DNA of 13,612 bases, taken from contig JAHBMJ010001205.1 in NCBI GenBank assembly GCA_018398765.1, forward strand, positions 2,618 to 16,229, read 5' to 3'. Made by a program: the position numbers and the translations under genes. Origin of the DNA: Chromera velia (taxonomy: Eukaryota; Sar; Chromeraceae). A model generated the notes under the pieces. The model was not told the origin of the DNA, made no database searches, and saw only the letters and a list, made by a program, of their open reading frames with translations. This document shows, in pieces, positions 8,482-13,612 of the stretch. The first letter of the stretch is position 1, and every line of letters begins with the position of its first letter.

Positions 8482-8896
8482 GCGATCCTTTTGTAATTGA
8501 TTCTTTGTATATAAACAAGAAGGGAAAAAAAAGGGGGGGCAAGCGCATGAAAGGAAAGGAAGAAAAGAAGGTTGAGAAAATGAGGGGCAAATTAATGGGA
8601 GGGGTCTCTTTGAAGTTGTTCTCTGCCGTCAAAGGGTAGCCTTTGCCAAAGGGACAAACTTTTAAAGTTTTTGCCCTGCCTCTCCCCTCTTTTCATTGTT
8701 CTCCAAGTTCTACTCTACCGCCGCTTGAGAAATAAGCCGCAGTAAAAATGATCAATGAGCAGTGTTCCTAGATTCAGAACAGATGGGACGAACCGGAACC
8801 TTTTGACAGACTAGGCTAGATCCGCCCCTCATACACGGGGACGCGGCATGCATAACAAAAACCTCATTCATCAATTCGTTCTCGTCCATCTCCATT
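8482..8896 (+). other. Probable 3' UTR of the non-LTR element and flank
   Basis: No gene is seen in this 415-base stretch. It holds an A/G-rich part just after the stop (about 8515-8605) and a near-palindrome CTTTTAAAG around 8660. I could not find a poly(A) tail or a target duplication marking the retrotransposon's 3' end. The stretch ends at the 8-bp target duplication of the next element. Confidence 0.4.
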
Positions 8897-8904
8897 GAAT
8901 ATAG
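8897..8904. repeat. Target site duplication, left copy
   Basis: GAATATAG lies directly outside the left inverted end and is identical to the copy at 9718-9725. Confidence 0.9.
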
Positions 8905-8938
8905 CTAGGCGACGCACAGTGGTAAAAAAAAAAAAAAA
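8905..8938 (+). repeat. Terminal inverted repeat, left
   Basis: A 19-base unique part followed by A15. It pairs with 9686-9717, with a single C/T difference at the ninth base. Confidence 0.9.
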
Positions 8939-8962
8939 TAGACCTTTCCAGATTTTTTTTTT
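8937..8962 (+). repeat. Subterminal direct repeat, left copy
   Basis: AATAGACCTTTCCAGA followed by T10. The same module, with two differences (AATAGACATTTTCAGA plus T13), lies at 9670-9698 in the same orientation, although the element's ends are inverted. Each copy sits between an A tract and a T tract, so either could fold as an A:T hairpin with the module as its loop. Confidence 0.75.
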
Positions 8963-8992
8963 CTTTTTTTCTACGAAGGATTTCCTAGAGCA

Positions 8993-9012
8993 CCTCTAGG
9001 AGCACCTAGAGG
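8993..9012. repeat. Perfect hairpin inside the DNA transposon
   Basis: CCTCTAGG, loop AGCA, CCTAGAGG: an 8-bp perfect stem. It sits in a short array of related units (GAGCACCT at 8988-8995, 9000-9007 style repeats and again at 9012-9019). Such subterminal repeats are often transposase binding sites, but that is inference. Confidence 0.75.
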
Positions 9013-9019
9013 AGCACCT

Positions 9020-9037
9020 TTTAAAAGTACTTTTAAA
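9020..9037. repeat. 18-bp perfect palindrome inside the DNA transposon
   Basis: TTTAAAAGTACTTTTAAA is its own reverse complement, centred on GTAC. It lies eight bases after the hairpin at 8993-9012. Confidence 0.85.
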
Positions 9038-9134
9038 CTAACTTCCTCGCGAACTTATTACTCAACTCAAAGTTTTAAACATCTTTCAACCCTAGTTTTA
9101 ACCCTAGTTCTAGTCCTAGTTGTTATTGTACGTA

Positions 9135-9158
9135 TGTCTCTACTAGTGTCTCTACTAG
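9135..9158. repeat. Two tandem 12-bp units in the DNA transposon
   Basis: TGTCTCTACTAG occurs twice in perfect tandem. Just before it (about 9090-9120), CCTAGTT-type words recur four times. Confidence 0.8.
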
Positions 9159-9669
9159 ACTAAGTGTCTTCACCATTCCATCATCAACTTTGTTGAACAG
9201 TAAACACGGACCAACTAATCTTTTTTTCCTTGTTCAACTGCACTGTCACCAGACTTTTCTCTCTTCTCTTTGCTGTGTCTGTTAAAAAATGAATGAAGTC
9301 TGTATGTATGGTACTGCACGCAGCGACCATCGCAAAAGGGGATTACAGGGACGAAGGCGAGCGGGTAGGCGAAGGGAAAAAGGGGCTCTCTTTTATCCTA
9401 TGCAAAGAGTGATAAGAAGGATGGATGCATAGATGCAGACAGAAGAGCAGACAGAGGAGAAGTTCTCTGACTGGCTCTTTGACGATATCTAGGACGATAT
9501 ACATTTCGAAGCTCTAGTCAAAGCTAGTTTTGGTCAATCCTTTTAAGTGTCTACCAAGCTAAAAGTGAAACTGGGATCTTAAATATGATTCAAACTCTAG
9601 TTGAAGCTAGTCATTTAACCTTTATTTTTTTTTACGTATACAATAAAATTTTAAATAATAATAAAAAAG

Positions 9670-9698
9670 AATAGACATTTTCAGATTTTTTTTTTTTT
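9670..9698 (+). repeat. Subterminal direct repeat, right copy
   Basis: AATAGACATTTTCAGA followed by T13. It matches the left copy at 8937-8962 in direct orientation, and its T tract is also part of the right inverted end. Confidence 0.75.
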
Positions 9699-9717
9699 AC
9701 CACTGTGCATCGCCTAG
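9686..9717 (-). repeat. Terminal inverted repeat, right
   Basis: T13 followed by ACCACTGTGCATCGCCTAG, the mirror of the left end. Confidence 0.9.
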
Positions 9718-9725
9718 GAATATAG
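9718..9725. repeat. Target site duplication, right copy
   Basis: GAATATAG lies directly outside the right inverted end. Together with the left copy it defines the insertion site. Confidence 0.9.
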
Positions 9726-10183
9726 CTGCTTATCTCTATGAATTTTTAACATTATGATAAAAAATATAACAGTTGTTGAGTCTAGTTGAGTCAATGACTT
9801 TCTCGGATTTATCTGATTCATTCTCGACGGTCAGGTTTCATTCCTTCCCGGCCTCTGCGGTTTTAGTCTGACGGTCTCTTTTTTTGGCAACGGCTGGCCT
9901 AGATTTGAGCGAAAACTAGAACGAAAACCACAAAACCGTGCAAGTTGAAACATAAATCTTATATTATAAAAAAAGTTTTCTAATATCTTTTTATGAACCT
10001 TTAATTCTAAAAAAAAAGCAAATAATTTTGTAAGTTGTTTACTCAATTAAAACAAACAATATTACAATAACAAAAAAAAACTTAATTCAAAAGTCCATTT
10101 AAATAAAATCTATGTTTATTATCAAATGTACATCTATAAAAAAATTGAAAGCAATTATTTTGGTTCCAATTGTTAATGGTTGA
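9726..10183. other. AT-rich intergenic spacer
   Basis: No gene is seen. From about 9945 the stretch is very AT-rich, with many A7-A9 runs, similar in character to the AT-rich half of the 739-bp repeat but not recognisably the same sequence. It separates the transposon cluster from the putative spliced gene. Confidence 0.6.
10115..10120 (-). terminator. Possible poly(A) signal of the minus-strand gene
   Basis: AATAAA on the minus strand, 64 bases past the candidate stop codon at 10184-10186 and inside an AT-rich stretch. The position suits a 3' UTR. The motif is common by chance in AT-rich DNA. Confidence 0.3.
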
Positions 10184-10402
10184 TCAGACAGTTGCATGTC
10201 CTAAGACAGCAGGGTCTTCAAAAAACGCTGCCCCTCTCCCAGAGCGGCTCCCATAGTGAGACCACAGGTCCCGCAGTCTGATGAGGGCGTCTTCGTCGTC
10301 TCCTTGGGAAGCGGGAGAGGCACCGGATGAGTCACCTCGGCCCCGACTATCGGGCCGTCTTCGAGGGGAAGGAAACGCCCCGGGTGCGCTGGATCCCGCC
10401 TC
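10184..10402 (-). CDS. Candidate terminal exon (Ser/Arg/Gly-rich C terminus)
   Basis: The exon would begin after CTTGTGTGCTTGTTTGCAG (AG at 10404-10403) and run to TGA at 10186-10184. In the phase-0 frame it reads EAGSSAPGAFPSPRRRPDS, then a Gly/Ser/Asp-rich stretch, then ALIRLRDLWSHYGSRSG near the end, which looks like a disordered tail followed by a short helix. If splicing is in another phase, the exon ends earlier at TAG 10349-10347. If this site is not used at all, the upstream exon reads through to TAG at 10203-10201. I do not recognise a family. AATAAA lies 64 bases downstream. Confidence 0.35.
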   Translation of the reverse strand, partial: EAGSSAPGAFPSPRRRPDSRGRGDSSGASPASQGDDEDALIRLRDLWSHYGSRSGRGAAFFEDPAVLGHATV

Positions 10403-10440
10403 CTGCAAACAAGCACACAAGTGAAAGACCGATGATACAC

Positions 10441-10580
10441 ACTATCACCGGAGCTGTCCATTATCTCCGCGCTGATCTTGTACCAAAACAGTACTTCTCG
10501 AGTGCAAACTTCAGATGTGAGTGACGAAGCAAGGAACATGAAGAGTCTCCTATGTGACTTCAAGACCTCAGCAAAATGAT
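10441..10580 (-). CDS. Candidate internal exon (helical segment)
   Basis: This segment follows a long pyrimidine tract ending in T12-GACTTACTCACAG (AG at 10582-10581). The open frame reads HFAEVLKSHRRLFMFLASSL, then SEVCTREVLFWYKISAEIM, a mix of hydrophobic and charged residues that looks like one or two helices. Possible donor sites are GTGATAG at 10448 and GTGTAT at 10440. Only the second keeps phase 0 into the next exon, but it would leave a 38-base intron. An alternative acceptor is GCTGAG, about 14 bases inside the segment, which would fit the phase of the exon upstream. No family is recognised. Confidence 0.35.
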
Positions 10581-10591
10581 CTGTGAGTAAG

Positions 10592-10690
10592 TCAAAAAAA
10601 AAAAAGAAGTGAGGAAGGAAGAAAAGAAAGGACGAGAGAGAAAGGAGGGAAGAAAGGACCCAAAACAGCGAAAAAAAAAAAGAAAAGTAA
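10592..10690. repeat. A/G-rich tract (polypyrimidine on the minus strand)
   Basis: About 100 bases almost entirely A and G on the plus strand, with A12 at 10594-10605 and A11 at 10672-10682. On the minus strand it is a long pyrimidine tract upstream of the acceptor at 10581, as expected near an intron's 3' end. Confidence 0.8.
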
Positions 10691-10811
10691 TAATAAGAGA
10701 GACCACGAGCACGGAAAGACGTGAAGGACAAAGCAAGAGAAATGATCACTCGGGTAGATTCGAGATCAAGCGGCCCCGAGAGAAAATTTCGATGCGCCCC
10801 CTCGCTCTCAC

Positions 10812-11122
10812 CTCAGTTGTCTGCTCTGCCCCCCCAGGCGAGTCAGGTTGATTCGGCATGGGCAGTAGTTTCCTTCCCCTCGCCTCAAGAGTGGTGCCTC
10901 CTCCTGATGACCCTTGCTGATCTCCTCCTGCCTTGTGCAGTCTCTCTCTCTCTTCGTCATCCCCAGCCTGGTCTCTGTCTCTGTCTTTTTCGGCCCCTCC
11001 CTGATGAAGTGAAGAGGGAAGAGGGGCAACCACAGTTCCCCCCCCTCGTGAGTTCTGCTGAGGGCTGTCTCCTGCATCACTATCCTCGTGTTCTGAAAAG
11101 TTGAACGAAGGATATGAGAGTC
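10812..11122 (-). CDS. Candidate internal exon (low-complexity, acidic/Gly-rich)
   Basis: The acceptor is a (CTGT)n tract ending in TTTGCAG (AG at 11124-11123), and the donor is CTGAG|GTGAGAG at 10811. The exon is 311 bases. One frame is open throughout and reads like a disordered, hydrophilic segment: SEHEDSDAGDSPQQNS, then GAEKDRDRDQAGDDEERER, then Gly/Ser-rich. A second frame is also open but has a less natural composition (HFIREGPKKTETETR), so I prefer the first. No domain is recognised. Notably, the polypyrimidine tract is itself a microsatellite, so its length may vary between individuals. Confidence 0.4.
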
Positions 11123-11125
11123 CTG

Positions 11126-11129
<4 letters not shown>

Positions 11130-11163
<34 letters not shown>
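11130..11163. repeat. (CAGA)n microsatellite
   Basis: About eight perfect CAGA units. On the minus strand this is (CTGT)n directly before TTTGCAG. Confidence 0.95.
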
Positions 11164-11165
<2 letters not shown>

Positions 11166-11310
11166 GCATTCATCATGATCATAGGAAGAGACGTAATGCT
11201 GGACAGACCCCACGAAGTCTGAAATGTTCTTTCTGAATCATTCCAACAAAGGAATAGGAGAACCGAATGAATGAACAAAAACCTTTTGACGTCTTCTTTG
11301 TTTCTCTCAA

Positions 11311-11329
11311 GACTGACTGACTGACTGAC
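11311..11329. repeat. (GACT)n microsatellite
   Basis: Almost five tandem GACT units, which read (AGTC)n on the minus strand close to a candidate exon end. Confidence 0.9.
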
Positions 11330-11339
11330 CGTCACACAC

Positions 11340-11393
11340 GGGTCTTCTGGGACGAATGGGAAGAAGCCAGTCCCACCCGAGTCGTCCAAAGAT
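11340..11393 (-). CDS. Candidate short internal exon
   Basis: This follows GCATGAGGTGTGTGTTTGCAG (AG at 11395-11394). The open frame reads SLDDSGGTGFFPFVPEDP. The donor is uncertain: GT at 11339, at 11336, or in the GTCAGT repeats around 11320-11335, each giving a different phase. A phase matching the preferred frame of the next exon needs a donor in the GTCAGT repeats. It is too short for family assignment. Confidence 0.3.
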
Positions 11394-11395
11394 CT

Positions 11396-11952
11396 GCAAA
11401 CACACACCTCATGCAACAGAACCGGGAAGGAAGAAAGATAATTTTTTCTCTATTTTGTATTGTTTCAAGACCCCCGTTGGATGCGCATTTGCACTCGTAG
11501 AGGGAACGCGATGCAGGACAGACAGGAATTTCGGAGGGACAGCTCTTGAGACAAACAAAGAGAGGATGAGAAAATGGATGGCGCTCTCGTTCTTTTCTTC
11601 TGTCTTTCTGTTGTCTTTGGTCTAATCCGGCATCTCGACAGGATGGGGTACCTCCCTTCTTCTTGGGCGGCCTTCAGAGCTCACTGTGAAGTAATGGGAC
11701 GGGCAAACAAAGCGTGAGACTCCCACCCACCCCCACCTGTTCTGCGTTCTGCCGTCTTCCCCTCCTATAGGGATTCCTTCCGTCATACGAACTCTCCAGC
11801 GTTGTCGTGTTTGTTGTGACCAGCCAGATATGCGCCCAGAACAACTGCATGGAAGGATGTGAAAGAATCCATTTTGGTCAGTCAGTACATCCAGATCCAA
11901 TGAACCCGAGTAGATCAGATGGGGAGAATGTGCTGCACTCTCTCTTCACTTC
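11396..11952. other. Stretch without a supported gene
   Basis: A mixed-composition region, probably intronic if the minus-strand gene model is right. Reading frames exist on both strands, but none has a recognisable motif or natural composition. Confidence 0.4.

Positions 11953-11981
<29 letters not shown>
11953..11981. repeat. (CA)n microsatellite
   Basis: Fourteen CA units without interruption. Confidence 0.95.
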
Positions 11982-11983
<2 letters not shown>

Positions 11984-12029
11984 GTAGACACACATTCACA
12001 GTCTTTTCCTTTCACACACTTCAACCGGC

Positions 12030-12590
12030 AACCTTAGTTTCTCCCTCCAATCATCCATCCATCCCTTCTTCAGATTCTCACCCCCTCCCCTCCCTCCCAG
12101 TCTCCCTCCCTCCCTGTCTTCATGCCTGTCTGCGCATGCATGAGTGCCTGACCACTTGGAGGGCAAGGGCAAAGACTGCGGAGATTCCCCAGCCTGCACA
12201 AGCCAAGGCGGAATATTTATTCTGTTTCGCTGTCTATCATGACTATCAGGTATGGGACAGAGATTGCCAGGTCTCCCTTGTTTGTATACCTAGGTGCACA
12301 ATTCAGATAGCAGAAATGTCCAAAAGATAATTTTTGACAGGCCGCAGACTAATTTGAAATAGTTCGAGGGGGTCGAGGTACATGGCATGATGAAAGGAAA
12401 GTAGAGTCTGGATCAAAAGGTGGGCGAAGCTTCGAGGTTTAACTCAGACGCTGCCTTTCTCTCTCTGAGTTTCCCTGACTCTCCCGCACGTTACCTGTCT
12501 CTCAGGCACTGGCACAGACATATACATAGACACGCATACATGATAATGGAGATGTAGCTGGGGCTTTGCGTTGCTTTTCTTTCTGCTAAC
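12030..12590. other. Stretch without a supported gene
   Basis: The start (12030-12130) is pyrimidine-rich with CCTCCC and CATC repeats. The rest is of mixed composition. I see no supported coding segment, and it is probably intron or intergenic. Confidence 0.4.
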
Positions 12591-12703
12591 CTTCTTTCCT
12601 GACTTCACTTTCCTTTCTCTCCCTTTTCCTGTCTCCCCGCTCTTTCTCTCTGCCCCATGCACCCACCGATTAGGAATAGGATCCAATTGACAATCCCGAT
12701 TTT
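12591..12703 (-). CDS. Candidate internal exon (basic)
   Basis: The acceptor is a T-rich tract ending in GGTGCTGCAG (AG at 12705-12704). Two frames are open for a useful length. One gives ENRDCQLDPIPNRWVHGAER followed by a Lys/Arg/Gly-rich run; the other gives KIGIVNWILFLIGGCMGQR, a hydrophobic stretch that then turns basic. The donor may be GTTAGC at 12590 or GTGAAG at 12608. Joining to the exon upstream at GTAAGT 12931 in phase 0 selects the second frame. There is no recognised function. Confidence 0.3.
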
Positions 12704-12931
12704 CTGCAGCACCAAAAAAACAAAACAAGAATGGAGAACAAAGAGCCGCACAAGAGATGACCGGAATCGCTGAATGGATGAACGAGTTTGTCAGCACATA
12801 GTGACGTTGTTAAAGCGAGAAACAAAATGGAGGCGGGAGCAAAGAGAGCCGAAAGAATGCCTACCGGAAGCACAAAAATCAGTGCATGGGCCAGTTCGAA
12901 CCTTCAGCAAGCAACAGGAAAGAGGACTTAC

Positions 12932-12993
12932 GAAGACTCCTTCTCGTCCTCTTCCTTCACCCCTTCGCAGCAAAGCACGTTTTGAACACCTGT
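12932..12993 (-). CDS. Candidate internal exon ending at a GTAAGT donor
   Basis: A short segment between a possible acceptor CTTTATACAG (AG at 12995-12994, or four bases later) and a consensus donor TTC|GTAAGT at 12931. Two frames are open: SKRALLRRGEGRGREGVF and QNVLCCEGVKEEDEKESS. The donor is the strongest 5' splice signal in the right half of the window. The exon is too short to assign. Confidence 0.25.
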
Positions 12994-13154
12994 CTGTATA
13001 AAGACTTCCTAAGATGGACCTCGCCTCTCCTATCCTTTCCCCGTACTCATGTAAAGACACTGACCAGCGACACTTTTGGACGGGTCAGCGAGTCGACAAA
13101 GTAGGACAGCGCAGAGAGGGCAAAGAAGAGAGACAGGAGAGCTGCATGGAGTTG

Positions 13155-13304
13155 CACACACACACGCACACGCACGCACACGCACACGCACACGCACACA
13201 CACACGCACACGCACACACAAAAGACATACATACATACATACATGTATATATATATCTATATACACACACAAACACAGAGAGAGACAGAAGGAGAAATAG
13301 AAAA

Positions 13305-13343
<39 letters not shown>

Positions 13344-13363
13344 CAGACAGACAGACAGACAGA
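13155..13363. repeat. Compound microsatellite block (CA/CGCA, CATA, TA, GA, CAGA)
   Basis: Consecutive simple repeats: CA with CGCACA variants (about 13155-13221), CATA (about 13226-13243), TA-rich (13246-13262), GA (about 13307-13338), then CAGA (about 13340-13362). The long reading frames that cross this block on both strands are products of the repeats, not genes. Confidence 0.95.
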
Positions 13364-13553
13364 GAGACAGACTATATGGTTTCTTTCCCTCCTTTTCTTC
13401 ATGAACAGACACACTTCGTTTGTTGGATGGCCAGAAGGAGCCCTTTTTTCCAAGCAATGCAGTCGTATAAGATAAGGGTGCAACGAAGGATCGACCCGAC
13501 CAAATCTGTCCGTAAGAATAGTCGAGCAGCTCCACACCATGCAGGCCCAGAAA

Positions 13554-13565
13554 TCTTTCTTTCTT

Positions 13566-13597
<32 letters not shown>

Positions 13598-13612
13598 GGG
13601 GGGGGGGGGGGG
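13554..13612. repeat. Compound repeat ending in G16
   Basis: CTTT units, then (CT)n, (GT)n and finally sixteen G to the last base of the window. A homopolymer at the very end suggests that sequence or assembly broke down here. Confidence 0.95.

Larger units (their letters stand above)
8905..9717. mobile_element. Non-autonomous DNA transposon (MITE-like, 813 bp, 8-bp TSD)
   Basis: The left end reads CTAGGCGACGCACAGTGGT followed by A15 (8905-8938). The right end, read in reverse complement, is CTAGGCGATGCACAGTGGT followed by A13 (9717 back to 9686). That is about 32 bp of inverted repeat with one mismatch. GAATATAG flanks it directly on both sides (8897-8904 and 9718-9725). An 8-bp duplication is typical of hAT elements, and CAGTG inside the ends is also hAT-like, but the outermost bases are CTAGG, so the superfamily is not settled. 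No transposase is encoded: the interior has no long ORF, so it must depend on an enzyme from elsewhere. Confidence 0.9.
10184..12993 (-). other. Putative spliced host gene, 3' portion, read right to left
   Basis: The minus strand repeatedly shows 3' splice sites of one style: TTTGCAG preceded by T-, TG- or CTGT-rich tracts at 11394, 11123 and 10403, plus GGTGCTGCAG at 12704 after a T7 tract and ACTCACAG at 10581 after T12. Good 5' sites include GTAAGT at 12931 and GTGAGA at 10811 after CTGAG. Pairing them gives introns of about 228 and 231 bases and short open exons. No exon gives a recognised domain, and the phases of neighbouring exons cannot all be reconciled from sequence alone, so the model is partial. 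The 5' end may lie beyond the window. Confidence 0.4.

Noticed and set aside
10856-11100. A plus-strand coding exon (127-codon frame)
   Set aside because: The composition is dominated by Leu/Ser/Pro from pyrimidine-rich DNA, which is better explained as the complement of a purine-rich minus-strand exon.
13014-13540. Reading frames of 90-150 codons on both strands
   Set aside because: They are created by CA, GA and CAGA repeats, which have no stop codons in several frames.
1-13612. CRISPR array, tRNA or rRNA genes
   Set aside because: No spaced palindromic repeats, cloverleaf with conserved TTCGA arm, or rRNA-like stretch was seen by eye. The tandem repeats are plain microsatellites.

Overview
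This is eukaryotic, mostly non-genic DNA. It holds two decayed retrotransposons, a small DNA transposon, microsatellites, and what looks like the 3' part of an intron-containing gene on the minus strand. There is no bacterial-style gene packing. The signals are spliceosomal (T- or TG-rich tracts ending in TTTGCAG), and a Ty1/copia element and an R2-like non-LTR element are present. An alveolate alga such as a chromerid would fit (balanced base composition, copia style, G runs, abundant CA/GA/CAGA repeats), but that is an inference from style, not a proof.

Layout, left to right. Positions 1-739 are repeated exactly at 863-1601, with an N at 740. This is either a young tandem duplication or, more likely, an assembly artefact. 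From about 1602 to 4933 runs a 5'-truncated Ty1/copia polyprotein (integrase, acidic linker, reverse transcriptase, RNase H), all in one reading frame but cut by four internal stop codons. A possible 3' LTR begins at 5076. From about 5332 to 8481 lies a second retrotransposon in the same orientation. It has an RT domain with YMDD, a CCHC knuckle and an R2-like endonuclease, again in one frame, with four internal stops. At 8905-9717 is an 813-bp non-autonomous DNA transposon with roughly 32-bp inverted ends and a perfect 8-bp target duplication, GAATATAG. An AT-rich spacer follows (9726-10183). From 10184 rightwards the minus strand shows recurring 3' splice sites and short open exons, consistent with a spliced host gene read right to left. 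The last 600 bases are dominated by CA, CATA, GA, CAGA, CT, GT and finally G16 repeats.

The most interesting pattern is the mode of decay. Across about 6.5 kb of two unrelated retroelements there are eight nonsense codons and not one frameshift, although the coding sequence is full of G6-G10 runs. Seven of the eight stops are TAG or TGA and can be explained by single G-to-A changes in TGG codons. The copia integrase and RT each also show Asn (AAC/AAT) where a catalytic Asp (GAC/GAT) is expected, again G-to-A and at CpG. This suggests hypermutation or methylcytosine deamination rather than random decay.
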